From: JBFHQE01 sp041592335
GTDB taxonomy: Bacteria > Pseudomonadota > Gammaproteobacteria > Thiohalobacterales > Thiohalobacteraceae
Length of the DNA: 60,733 bases
Assembly: GCA_041592335.1 (NCBI GenBank)
Contig: JBFHQE010000015.1
Coordinates: 1-60,733, forward strand
Direction: 5' to 3'
Part shown: positions 1-8,031 of the stretch, in pieces
Numbering within the stretch: position 1 is the stretch's first letter
Layout of the letters: each line of letters begins with the position of its first letter
Made by a program: the position numbers and the translations under genes
Notes under the pieces: generated by a model
Seen by the model: only the letters and a program-made list of their open reading frames with translations
Databases searched by the model: none
What the model was told of the DNA's origin: nothing

Positions 1-61
1 AGCGGCCTTGGCCGCGAACTGGCTACATTTGAAACCATTCGCGGCCAAGGCCGCTCCTACA
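1..61. repeat. REP doublet (REPIN-like), class A
   Basis: Two inverted copies of a palindromic repeat face each other: the left arm (1-18) reads AGCGGCCTTGGCCGCGAA and the right arm (38-61) is its reverse complement ending in CTCCTACA. The left copy is cut by the window start. The same core recurs at 2280-2330, 6977-7000, 10106 and 41643-41732, always between genes. Inverted doublets of this kind are typical of REPINs, which are mobilised by RAYT transposases; no such transposase lies in this window. Confidence 0.8.
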
Positions 62-100
62 ACGCACAGCAACACCGAATTATGGGAATGGTGCGCGCCG

Positions 101-127
101 CAGGGGTAATTCACGAATTACCCCTAC
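101..127. repeat. REP-like palindrome, class B
   Basis: A perfect inverted repeat, GGGGTAATTC (103-112) against GAATTACCCC (115-124), lies just past the asnO stop codon and ends in the CCCCTAC signature. A related palindrome with AATTCATGAAT at its centre lies at 41668-41697. It could end asnO transcription, but there is no U-run, so a repeat is the better reading. Confidence 0.6.
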
Positions 128-131
128 AGAC

Positions 132-1904
132 TCAATCGACATTCCGCTGCAACCAGAATTCCAGCAACGCCGCATGCCACAGCTTGCTGCCCAGAATCCG
201 GGTATGGTGGCTTTCCGGATCGGCCAGCAGATTATCGAGATATTCCCGCTGGTAAATACCGCGCGCCCGGCAGGCCTGCGAATTCACGATATCGCGCATG
301 AAATCCAGAAACTCGCCACGCACATATTTCAGCGCCGGCAGGGGAAAATAACCCTTCGGCCGGTCAATCACCGCGTCCGGCAGACGCCCGCGCGAGATCG
401 ATTTCAGCACATGCTTGCCGCCCGAACCCAGCTTGTATTCCGGCGGCATGGTCGCGGCCAGCTCCACCAGCTTCTGATCCAGAAACGGCACCCGTGCCTC
501 CAGCCCCCAGGCCATGGTCATGTTGTCCACGCGTTTCACCGGATCATCGACAATCAGCGTCGTCACATCCAGGCGCAACACCTGGTCGATAAACTCATCG
601 GCGAATGGCTGCGTAAGCCGGTGCGCAATCTTGCCACCGGTGTAATCCGAGCCACGATAGGCCGGAGACACCATGGTAAGAAACTCTTCGTGATCGCGAT
701 CGAAATAATGCTGGCGAAAGCGGTCGATCGCGGCCCCTTCCGTCTCGTTCATCCGGCCGTACCAGAAATAACCGGCAAAGACTTCATCCGCGCCCTGTCC
801 GCTTTGCACCACCTTCACGCTTTTGGACACCTGCTCGGACAGGAGGTAAAAAGCCACCGCATCCTGGCCGAACATCGGCTCGGCCATGTTATCCACCGCT
901 TCCGGCAGGCGCTTCAACACCTCTTCATTCGGGATACGGTATTTATGATGGTTGGTCTGGTAGCGCTCAACCACCTGATCGGAAAACTCGAACTCGGAAC
1001 CCTTCTCTTCCGGCTGGTCCTCAAAGCCAACGGAGAAGGTTCGGATATCCTCCACCCCGGCTTCCGCCAGCAACGCCACCAGCAAGCTGGAGTCCAGTCC
1101 ACCCGACAGCAACACACCGACCGGCACATCCGCGATGGTCAAACGCCGTTTCACTGCTTCCAGCAAGGACTGGTGAATCGCTTCGGTCCATTCCGCCTCG
1201 CTCAGACTGCGATCGGGACGTTGCGCTTTCAATTCCCAGTAACGGCTTTTTTTCCAGCGACCGTCTTTTTCTATCGTGATGCTATGCCCGGGTTCAAGCT
1301 TGCGAATACCGCGTATTACCGTGCGCGGCGCGGGTATCACGGCATGCAGCGTGAACTGGTGATGCAGACCCACCGGATCAATAGACGTGTCCACGTCGCC
1401 CGATGCCAGTAACGCCTGACTGTTCGAGGCAAAGCGAAAACAACCGGACCGGTAACTGTAATACAGCGGCTTGATACCCATGCGGTCGCGCGCCAGAAAC
1501 AGCTTTTGCCGTTCACTGTCCCAGATCGCAAAGGCAAACATGCCATGCAGATGCTCGACACAGGCCTCGCCCCATTCGGCATAGGCCTTGAGGATGACTT
1601 CGGTGTCGCCGGTGGAGAAAAACTCGTAACCCCTGTTGCGCAGGGTTTCGCGCAATTCCGGGTAATTGTAGATGGTGCCATTGAAGACAATGGTGAGATC
1701 CAGCTTCTGATCGACCATCGGCTGATTGGCGTGCGGCGTAAGATCGATAATCGCCAGGCGACGATGACCGAAGGCCAGTGGCCCATCGGTGAAGGTGCCG
1801 TCATGATCGGGACCGCGTCGCGCAATCCTGTCCATCATGCGTTGCGTGACGGACAGATCGGGACGGGTCCCGTCAAAGCGTAATTCGCCGCAAATGCCGC
1901 ACAT
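132..1904 (-). CDS. asnO: N-acetylglutaminylglutamine-type amidotransferase (asparagine synthase family)
   Basis: A 590-residue class II glutamine amidotransferase. It begins MCGICGELRF, so Cys2 is the nucleophile once Met is removed. The N-terminal Ntn glutaminase domain spans about residues 2-210 and is followed by an asparagine-synthase ATP-pyrophosphatase domain with the SGGLDSSLL P-loop near residue 267. Length and N-terminus fit the family that makes the amide of the osmolyte N-acetylglutaminylglutamine amide, normally clustered with a GNAT-type ligase and an M42 peptidase. Those partners would lie beyond the left edge, downstream of this gene. The BON lipoprotein gene ends three bases upstream, suggesting one osmotic-stress transcript. 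A plain AsnB is the alternative. Confidence 0.85.
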   Translation of the reverse strand: MCGICGELRFDGTRPDLSVTQRMMDRIARRGPDHDGTFTDGPLAFGHRRLAIIDLTPHANQPMVDQKLDLTIVFNGTIYNYPELRETLRNRGYEFFSTGDTEVILKAYAEWGEACVEHLHGMFAFAIWDSERQKLFLARDRMGIKPLYYSYRSGCFRFASNSQALLASGDVDTSIDPVGLHHQFTLHAVIPAPRTVIRGIRKLEPGHSITIEKDGRWKKSRYWELKAQRPDRSLSEAEWTEAIHQSLLEAVKRRLTIADVPVGVLLSGGLDSSLLVALLAEAGVEDIRTFSVGFEDQPEEKGSEFEFSDQVVERYQTNHHKYRIPNEEVLKRLPEAVDNMAEPMFGQDAVAFYLLSEQVSKSVKVVQSGQGADEVFAGYFWYGRMNETEGAAIDRFRQHYFDRDHEEFLTMVSPAYRGSDYTGGKIAHRLTQPFADEFIDQVLRLDVTTLIVDDPVKRVDNMTMAWGLEARVPFLDQKLVELAATMPPEYKLGSGGKHVLKSISRGRLPDAVIDRPKGYFPLPALKYVRGEFLDFMRDIVNSQACRARGIYQREYLDNLLADPESHHTRILGSKLWHAALLEFWLQRNVD

Positions 1905-1907
1905 GGA

Positions 1908-2252
1908 TTAACGGACCACTGTCAGTTTTGAAATAACCTGCTTAACGCCACTGGTGTTGCGCGCAATCTCCACCGCGCTACTGGCAGCGGCCTGGCTGTC
2001 GACACTGCCATACAGCGTCACGACACCACGCCGGGTATCGACATTGATGTCCAGCGCCGAGATGTTCTTTTCCTTGACGTACCTGGCATTAATGGATGAG
2101 GTAATGGTTGCGTCATCGGTGATTTCGCCCAGCGTACGCTCATCCTGTCCGACGTAATAACCACCCGCCGCGGCACCACCGACAACCAGTGCGCCACAGC
2201 CCGACAGTAAACTCGTTAATGTCAGCACTAAAATCAATACAACTTTATTCAT
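1908..2252 (-). CDS. BON-domain lipoprotein (OsmY-like)
   Basis: A protein of 114 residues starting at MNKVVLIL, chosen over a longer reading because GGAG lies about 8 bases upstream and a lipoprotein signal follows directly: a hydrophobic stretch ending in the lipobox LLSGC near residue 18. After a short Gly/Ala-rich linker comes one BON domain (about 45-114) with the family pattern around VDTRRGVVTLYGSV. BON domains bind phospholipid surfaces, and family members such as OsmY respond to osmotic shock. Its position just ahead of asnO supports an envelope role under osmotic stress. The exact ligand is unknown. Confidence 0.85.
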   Translation of the reverse strand: MNKVVLILVLTLTSLLSGCGALVVGGAAAGGYYVGQDERTLGEITDDATITSSINARYVKEKNISALDINVDTRRGVVTLYGSVDSQAAASSAVEIARNTSGVKQVISKLTVVR

Positions 2253-2279
2253 TAACTCAACTCCAGGTGCAATATTCGC

Positions 2280-2330
2280 TGTAGGAGCGAGCTTGCTCGC
2301 GAATTGTTCGCGGCCAAGGCCGCTCCTACA
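2280..2330. repeat. REP doublet (REPIN), class A
   Basis: A complete inverted pair. TGTAGGAGCGAGCTTGCTCG (2280-2299) is followed by CGAATTGTTCG and then CGGCCAAGGCCGCTCCTACA (2311-2330), so the outer TGTAGGAGC/GCTCCTACA ends match perfectly. The two arms differ in their inner stems, as expected for two REP variants in one REPIN. It fills the gap between the hydantoinase stop codon and the lipoprotein start. Confidence 0.85.
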
Positions 2331-2355
2331 GGTAATCAACTCATCTTTACGACGC

Positions 2356-3888
2356 CTAACCGCCAAATCCGCCGCCACCCGGCGTTTCAATCGTCAACAC
2401 ATCGCCCGCCTCGACTTGGCGGGACACTTTGCCGGGAATCATCTGGCCATTCAACCGATTCATACCCGCCGCACCCGATTGACCACCGGCCAGCCCCCAG
2501 GGTGCATGACGGCGCCGCTCGGTTAATAACGTCAGCTGCGCGGGAGCGAGAAACTCATATTCCCTGATCAGCCCATCACCACCCTGGTGCTGACCCTTGC
2601 CACCCGAGCCCCGACGTATCGCATAACGCGTCACGCGCAACGGGTAATGCTGTTCCAGCACCTCAATTGGCGTGTTCAGGGTATTGGTCATATGCGTCTG
2701 CACCGCATGCAGGCCATTACCCTGACTGTGCGCGCCCATGCCACCGCCGATGGTTTCGTAATAATCCCAGCTTCCCCTGGCATTCCGCGCGCCCATGGCA
2801 AGATTATTCATACTGCCCTGGCTGGCCGCCGCCAGCTTGTCCGGCAGCGCCTGCGCCAGCGCCCCCATCACGGCATCCACAATCCGGCTCGAGGTTTCCA
2901 CATTCCCTGCCGCCACCGCCGCCGGTCGCCTGGCATTGACCAGGCAGCCTTCGGGCGCATCCAGCCTGATGGCTCGAAACACCCCGGCACAGGCCGGCGT
3001 GTGCGCGGGCATCAGGCAGCGAAACACATAATAGACAGCTGCCGCGGCAACCGATAAGGGACAGTTCACATTACCGCTGACCTGCTCAACGGTGCCCGAG
3101 AAATCCACTCGCACCCCATCCTGATCGACCTGCACGACAACACTAATCGCCAGATCCTGCTGGCCCTGCCCATCATCGTCCAGGTAATCGGTGAAACGGT
3201 AATCGCCCTGCGGGATCGCCTGCAGGGCCTGGCGCGCCAATCGCTCCCCGTAAGTATTCAGCGCTGTCAGCGCCGCGAGGAAAGCGGCCGTGCCCGTGGT
3301 TGCAATCAACGCCTGTAAACGTTGCACCCCGGCCCGGTTGGCGCTGATCTGGGCCTGGAAATCACCGCGCGCCGCGGTAGGATTCGCGGTCGATTGCGTG
3401 ATGCGGGAAAAGAAAGCCTGGTCCAGTTCACCCCGACGCAACAGGTATGACGGCGCAATCAGCATGCCCTCCTCGTCCAGCCGCGACGAAATCGGCATTG
3501 AACCGGGACTGGCCGCGCCAATGTCGGCATGATGCGCCCGGTTGGCCACAAACCCCAGTAGCGCATTCTCGACGAATACCGGCGCGATCAGCGTCACATC
3601 CGGCAGGTGCGTCCCGCCGAGATAGGGGTCGTTGACGATCACCATGTCGCCCGGCGACCAGTCCACTGACCGCACCAGCCCGGTCATGGCGTAGGCCATG
3701 CTGCCCAGGTGCACCGGAATATGCGCGGCCTGCGCGCATAATTCGCCGTCGGCATCGAACACGGCGCAGGAATAATCCAGCCGATCCTTGATGTTGGGCG
3801 AGAAAGCGGCGCGCTTCAGCACCGCGCCCATTTCGTCGCAGACCGCCTCGATACGGCTGGAAAATATACTGAGTTCAATGGAATTCAT
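2356..3888 (-). CDS. Hydantoinase B / 5-oxoprolinase beta-type subunit
   Basis: The 510-residue product is a full-length HyuB-family protein. Landmarks are the N-terminal EAVCDEMGAVLKRAAFSPNI region, the metal-site-like DPYLGGTHLPD near residue 88, and the C-terminal Gly-rich GGGGFGG tail. With a HyuA partner, this family hydrolyses cyclic amides such as 5-oxoproline or N-methylhydantoin using ATP. HyuA usually lies next to HyuB, but none is present: the region upstream is non-coding and leads into sodB. The subunit is therefore an orphan or pairs with a distant HyuA. The substrate cannot be read from sequence. Confidence 0.85.
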   Translation of the reverse strand: MNSIELSIFSSRIEAVCDEMGAVLKRAAFSPNIKDRLDYSCAVFDADGELCAQAAHIPVHLGSMAYAMTGLVRSVDWSPGDMVIVNDPYLGGTHLPDVTLIAPVFVENALLGFVANRAHHADIGAASPGSMPISSRLDEEGMLIAPSYLLRRGELDQAFFSRITQSTANPTAARGDFQAQISANRAGVQRLQALIATTGTAAFLAALTALNTYGERLARQALQAIPQGDYRFTDYLDDDGQGQQDLAISVVVQVDQDGVRVDFSGTVEQVSGNVNCPLSVAAAAVYYVFRCLMPAHTPACAGVFRAIRLDAPEGCLVNARRPAAVAAGNVETSSRIVDAVMGALAQALPDKLAAASQGSMNNLAMGARNARGSWDYYETIGGGMGAHSQGNGLHAVQTHMTNTLNTPIEVLEQHYPLRVTRYAIRRGSGGKGQHQGGDGLIREYEFLAPAQLTLLTERRRHAPWGLAGGQSGAAGMNRLNGQMIPGKVSRQVEAGDVLTIETPGGGGFGG

Positions 3889-4112
3889 GGGGGAATCCTA
3901 CCGCCGCACAATGATTCAGGCCACCGGGAAGGCAGCGGCAACGCCGTATCACACAAAGCTCGTGTGGAAGAAGGGGGCCATGACCAGACTTCCTTCCGTC
4001 ACCATGACCGACTAAAATGCTCGGCTTTAGGGATATGTGTCGCTGGCTGGATTCCCCCGCGTTGCGCCTCGATCGACCTTCAACAATTCACAAATGACTC
4101 AAGGAGACTCTC

Positions 4113-4700
4113 ATGGCATTTGAATTGCCGGCTCTGCCATACGAAAAGAACGCCCTGGAACCCCACATCTCCGCCGAAACCCTGGAGTTCCACTACGGCA
4201 AGCACCACAACACCTATGTCACCAACCTGAACAACCTGGTGCCGGGAACCGAATTTGAAGGCAAGTCTCTTGAAGACATCATCAAGGCCGCACCGGCGGG
4301 TGGCGTGTTCAACAATGCCGCGCAGGTATGGAACCACACCTTCTATTGGAACAGCCTGAGCCCGAATGGCGGCGGCGCGCCAAGCGGCGACCTGGCGGCT
4401 GCTATCGACAAGGCCTTCGGCTCGTTCGATGCCTTCAAGGAAAAGTTCTCCACTTCCGCCGCGACCAACTTCGGCTCCGGCTGGACCTGGCTGGTCAAGA
4501 ACGACGATGGCTCGGTTGAGATCATGAACACCTCCAACGCCGGTTGCCCGCTGACCACTGCAGGCAAAACACCGCTGCTGACCTGCGATGTATGGGAACA
4601 CGCCTATTACATCGATTACCGCAACGCACGCCCCAAGTACGTGGAAGCCTTCTGGAACCTGGTCAACTGGGATTTCGCCTCCGCGAACTACAAGGGCTAA
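4113..4700 (+). CDS. sodB: Superoxide dismutase, Fe type
   Basis: A 195-residue Fe/Mn superoxide dismutase, which disproportionates superoxide in the cytoplasm. Metal ligands are His27, His75, Asp159 and His163 (the DVWEHAYY motif). Gln71 in NNAAQVWNHTFYW is the active-site glutamine position typical of iron enzymes rather than manganese ones. An AAGGAG ribosome site lies about 7 bases before the ATG. The gene is monocistronic: about 220 non-coding bases precede it and a strong intrinsic terminator follows. Confidence 0.97.
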   Translation: MAFELPALPYEKNALEPHISAETLEFHYGKHHNTYVTNLNNLVPGTEFEGKSLEDIIKAAPAGGVFNNAAQVWNHTFYWNSLSPNGGGAPSGDLAAAIDKAFGSFDAFKEKFSTSAATNFGSGWTWLVKNDDGSVEIMNTSNAGCPLTTAGKTPLLTCDVWEHAYYIDYRNARPKYVEAFWNLVNWDFASANYKG

Positions 4701-4727
4701 GCGCTTAACGCCGAAAACCCCTTGACC

Positions 4728-4760
4728 AAGGCCCGGCCCCGCGCCGGGCCTTTGTTTTTT
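4728..4760 (+). terminator. Intrinsic terminator of sodB
   Basis: The perfect 10-bp stem AAGGCCCGGC / GCCGGGCCTT with a 5-base loop is followed by TGTTTTTT, starting 28 bases after the sodB stop codon. Confidence 0.93.
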
Positions 4761-4831
4761 GCATTACCACTTTCCTCTCCCGGGGGTTGTCAGCAGCGGC
4801 CCCTACGGGTAGCATGCTCCGTTTTCGCTGG

Positions 4832-4855
4832 CGGCTCCATTTGAGCTGCTTTTTT
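4832..4855 (+). terminator. Possible attenuator-type hairpin in the argD leader
   Basis: A short stem CGGCTC / GAGCTG (one G-U pair, 5-base loop) is followed by CTTTTTT and ends only about 24 bases before the argD ATG. sodB already has its own terminator 70 bases upstream, so this second hairpin could be a leader attenuator or backup terminator. The stem is short and the call is tentative. Confidence 0.35.
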
Positions 4856-4878
4856 GTTTTGGGAAGGTATCGGAAAAA

Positions 4879-6045
4879 ATGCCTGCATTAATGCCAACCT
4901 ACGCCAGACTCCCGGTCGCCTTTGCGCGCGGCGAAGGCGCTCGCCTGTGGGATACCGACGGCAAGGAATACCTGGACGCGCTGAGCGGTATCGCCGTGTG
5001 TGGCCTGGGCCATGCCCACCCGGACATTGCCAAAGCAATCTGCAACCAGGCCGGCACGCTGATCCACACGTCCAACCTGTACGGTATCCCGCTGCAGGAA
5101 CAGCTCGGCGAAAAGCTGATTGCGCTGTCCAACATGGAACGCGTGTTCTTCTCCAACTCCGGCGCCGAAGCCAACGAGGCCGCTATCAAGCTGGCGCGCC
5201 TGTATGGCAGCAGGAAGAAGATCAAAGATCCGCACATCATTGTGATGGAAAGCAGTTTCCATGGCCGCACCCTGGCGACACTCACCGCTACTGGCAGCCG
5301 CAAGGCCCAGGCGGGTTTTGAACCGCTGGTGAAGGGCTTTATTCGCGTGCCTTACAACGACCTCGAGGCCATCCGCAATGTTGCCGCCAATAACGACAAT
5401 GTCGTGGCCGTGCTGGTGGAACCGGTGCAGGGTGAAGGCGGTATCAACGTACCGGCCGCGGATTACCTGAACGGTATTCGCCAGATCTGCGATGAGCATG
5501 ACTGGCTGATGATGCTGGATGAAATCCAGACCGGCATGGCGCGTAGCGGTCGCTGGTTCTCGCACATGCACAACGGCATTCAGCCGGATGTGATGACGCT
5601 GGCCAAGGGACTGGGTAACGGCATGCCGATCGGCGCCTGCCTGGCGCGCGGCGCGGCGGCAGAAGTATTCGGCCCCGGCAACCACGGCTCGACCTTTGGC
5701 GGCAACCCACTGGCCTGCGCGACCGCGCTTGAAGTCATCAACATTATCGAACGAGACGGACTCATCGAACGCGCAGCCACGCTGGGCAACATGATCGGCG
5801 AAGGCCTGCAATCCGCGTTGGCCGATTGCGCCAGCGTCAGCAACATTCGTCAGCAAGGCCTGCTGATCGGCATCGAACTCGATAAACCCTGCGCGGCCCT
5901 GGTGACAGAGGCGCTGGCACAGGGACTGTTAATCAATGTCACCGCCGAGCGCGTTATCCGCCTGTTACCCCCGCTGATTATCAGCGACGAACAGGCCCGC
6001 TCCATTGTTGAGCAGGTCAGCTCGCTGGTGCGCAACTTCAACTAG
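4879..6045 (+). CDS. argD: Acetylornithine aminotransferase
   Basis: A class III PLP aminotransferase of 388 residues, the usual ArgD length. It moves the amino group of glutamate to N-acetylglutamate semialdehyde in arginine synthesis and may also serve lysine synthesis as the succinyl-diaminopimelate enzyme. It shows the SGAEANEAAIKLAR cofactor phosphate region, MLDEIQTGMARSG with the PLP-pyridine Asp, and TLAKGLGNGMPIGA with the Schiff-base lysine. argF follows after 14 bases, so the two form an operon. A GGAAGG motif about 13 bases upstream supports the start. Confidence 0.93.
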   Translation: MPALMPTYARLPVAFARGEGARLWDTDGKEYLDALSGIAVCGLGHAHPDIAKAICNQAGTLIHTSNLYGIPLQEQLGEKLIALSNMERVFFSNSGAEANEAAIKLARLYGSRKKIKDPHIIVMESSFHGRTLATLTATGSRKAQAGFEPLVKGFIRVPYNDLEAIRNVAANNDNVVAVLVEPVQGEGGINVPAADYLNGIRQICDEHDWLMMLDEIQTGMARSGRWFSHMHNGIQPDVMTLAKGLGNGMPIGACLARGAAAEVFGPGNHGSTFGGNPLACATALEVINIIERDGLIERAATLGNMIGEGLQSALADCASVSNIRQQGLLIGIELDKPCAALVTEALAQGLLINVTAERVIRLLPPLIISDEQARSIVEQVSSLVRNFN

Positions 6046-6059
6046 GCAGAGGTATCACT

Positions 6060-6962
6060 ATGCCTGTCAGACACTTTCTCACCCTGCTCGACTTTAGTCC
6101 GGAAGAACTGGATAAACTGATCCAGCGCGCCATCGAGCTGAAAAAAAAGCAGTATGACGGCGAGATCTATCAGCCGCTGAAAGGCAAGGTGCTGGCGATG
6201 ATTTTTGAAAAATCATCCACCCGTACCCGCGCCTCGTTTGAAGTCGGCATGTCTCAACTGGGCGGCACGGCCATGTTCCTGTCACCGCGCGATACCCAGC
6301 TGGGTCGCGGCGAACCAGTGGAAGATACCGCGCGGGTACTGTCGCGCATGGTGGACATCATCATGATTCGCACTTACGAGCACGAAAAAATCGAGCTGTT
6401 CGCCGAGTATTCGCGCGCGCCGGTAATCAACGCCCTGACCGATCTGTACCACCCCTGCCAGCTGCTGGCCGACATCCAGACCTATGTCGAGCAGCGCGGC
6501 AGCATCAAGGGCAAGACCGTCACCTGGGTCGGCGATGGCAACAACATGTGCCATTCCTACATCAACGCAGCACGCCAGTTCGATTTCGAACTGCGAATTG
6601 CCTGCCCGGAAGGCTACGACCCGATGAATGAAATCGTCGAACCGGCGGGTAGCCGCGTCAGCATCGTGCGCGATCCGCTGGAAGCGGCAAGCGATGCGGA
6701 CCTGGTGGTGACGGATGTCTGGGCCAGCATGGGCCAGGAAGAAGAACAGTGGAAACGCGAACAGGCGTTTGCCAACTACCAGGTCAACGCGGCGATAATG
6801 GCTGCCGCCAAACCGGATGCGCTATTCATGCATTGCCTGCCGGCGCACCGTGGCGAGGAAGTCACCGCCGAGGTGATCGACGGCGCACAGAGTATCGTGT
6901 GGGATGAAGCGGAAAACCGCCTGCACGCGCAGAAGGCGTTGCTGGAATTCCTGCTAAGCTAG
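6060..6962 (+). CDS. argF: Ornithine carbamoyltransferase
   Basis: The 300-residue enzyme joins carbamoyl phosphate and ornithine to give citrulline. The carbamoyl-phosphate motif STRTR is near residue 53, with HPCQ near 131 and the ornithine-binding HCLPAHRGEEV in the C-terminal half. The gene follows argD closely and is the last in its operon. The next gene, phoU, converges on it, with a single REP between them. Confidence 0.96.
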   Translation: MPVRHFLTLLDFSPEELDKLIQRAIELKKKQYDGEIYQPLKGKVLAMIFEKSSTRTRASFEVGMSQLGGTAMFLSPRDTQLGRGEPVEDTARVLSRMVDIIMIRTYEHEKIELFAEYSRAPVINALTDLYHPCQLLADIQTYVEQRGSIKGKTVTWVGDGNNMCHSYINAARQFDFELRIACPEGYDPMNEIVEPAGSRVSIVRDPLEAASDADLVVTDVWASMGQEEEQWKREQAFANYQVNAAIMAAAKPDALFMHCLPAHRGEEVTAEVIDGAQSIVWDEAENRLHAQKALLEFLLS

Positions 6963-6976
6963 CACAGAATCTCGCT

Positions 6977-7000
6977 TGTAGGAGCGGGCTTGCCCGCGAA
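6977..7000. repeat. Single REP element, class A
   Basis: TGTAGGAGCGGGCTTGCCCG followed by CGAA lies between the convergent argF and phoU genes. It has the same head and CGCGAA tail as the other class A copies, with its own inner stem GCGGGC/GCCCGC. Confidence 0.8.
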
Positions 7001-7029
7001 CCATCAGTGTAAAATCTGCTTTATTCTCT

Positions 7030-7767
7030 TTATTTCGTCTCGTTATCCGGGTGCGCGGCCCGCGCATCCACTTCCATACTTTCCAGGCTGGTGTGGCGCA
7101 CGTCCTTGCCTTTCACCAGGTAAATCACGTATTCGCAGATATTGCTGGAACGGTCGCCAATGCGCTCCAGCGCCCGCGCCGCCCACATCACATCCAGCAC
7201 CTGGGGAATAGCGCGCGAATCTTCCATCATCAACGTGATCAACTGGCGCATAATACCTTCGTATTCCTTGTCGATCTTGCGGTCTTCTTTCCACACTTCC
7301 ACCGCCAGCTCGACATCCATGCGCGCAAAGGCATTGAGCGAGCGATGCAGCATCTGACGCACCAGCTCGCCGAGATGGGCGATGCGTCCGTGATACTTGT
7401 CGACCGCGCTCTTGTCCGCAATATGGGTTGCCATGCGCGCGATGCGCTCGGCCTCGTCACCAATGCGTTCCAGGTCGGTAATGGTCTTGATCACGGCCAC
7501 GATCAGACGCAGATCACTTGCCGCGGGCTGACGACGCGCCAGTACCAGATTGCATTCTTCGTCCAGCTCAACTTCCATGGCGTTGACCTTGTAATCGTTA
7601 TTGATCACCAGTTCCGCCATGCGCTCATCACCCTCGGTCATCGCGACCAGCGCATCGTTAATCTGTTGTTCTACGAGGCCGCCCATGGCCAAAACCTGGT
7701 TGCGGATATCCTCCAGCTCATTATTGAATTTTTGGGATATGTGCCCGCCCAAACCGCTTTTATCCAT
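7030..7767 (-). CDS. phoU: Phosphate signalling protein PhoU
   Basis: The start at MDKSGLGGHISQKFNNEL gives 245 residues, the usual PhoU size, with AAGG upstream; a longer reading adds unconserved residues. The protein is two three-helix PhoU bundles with the acidic metal-binding patterns typical of the family, e.g. RIGDEAERIARM near 95 and RIGDRSSNICEYVIY near 205. PhoU links the Pst transporter to PhoR and keeps the Pho response off in phosphate excess. It usually ends the pst operon; here it lies about 4 kb from pstS, divergent from ppk1. Confidence 0.95.
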   Translation of the reverse strand: MDKSGLGGHISQKFNNELEDIRNQVLAMGGLVEQQINDALVAMTEGDERMAELVINNDYKVNAMEVELDEECNLVLARRQPAASDLRLIVAVIKTITDLERIGDEAERIARMATHIADKSAVDKYHGRIAHLGELVRQMLHRSLNAFARMDVELAVEVWKEDRKIDKEYEGIMRQLITLMMEDSRAIPQVLDVMWAARALERIGDRSSNICEYVIYLVKGKDVRHTSLESMEVDARAAHPDNETK

Positions 7768-8031
7768 ATCTATTAACCTTCGATCCCGTGAGTTAGCGCA
7801 TATTCTTTCACCTGCGCGCAATGCGCACGATATTATGGCTAACCCGTGTTTGAATCAATGTGTTAACGGGTAAACCACAGACAATATCGTCAACAAACCC
7901 TGTTTTCCTCGATTAACCTGTCGACAGCAACATTTTTCAAAATTCTGTCACACTGGCATGGCAAAATAGGTGTCGGCCCAGACAGGACATGGTAACTTGA
8001 AAGCTTGAATAGCCCGGAAAACGTGTATTTC

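Noticed and set aside
174..1412. Long plus-strand open frame (412 codons) opposite asnO
   Set aside because: It is antisense to a clear amidotransferase; composition is the mirror of the coding strand and no domain is recognisable.
7925..8031. Possible Pho box before ppk1 (CTGTCAC near 7946)
   Set aside because: Only one good half site is present; the second half at the 4-base spacing (GCATGGC) does not match.
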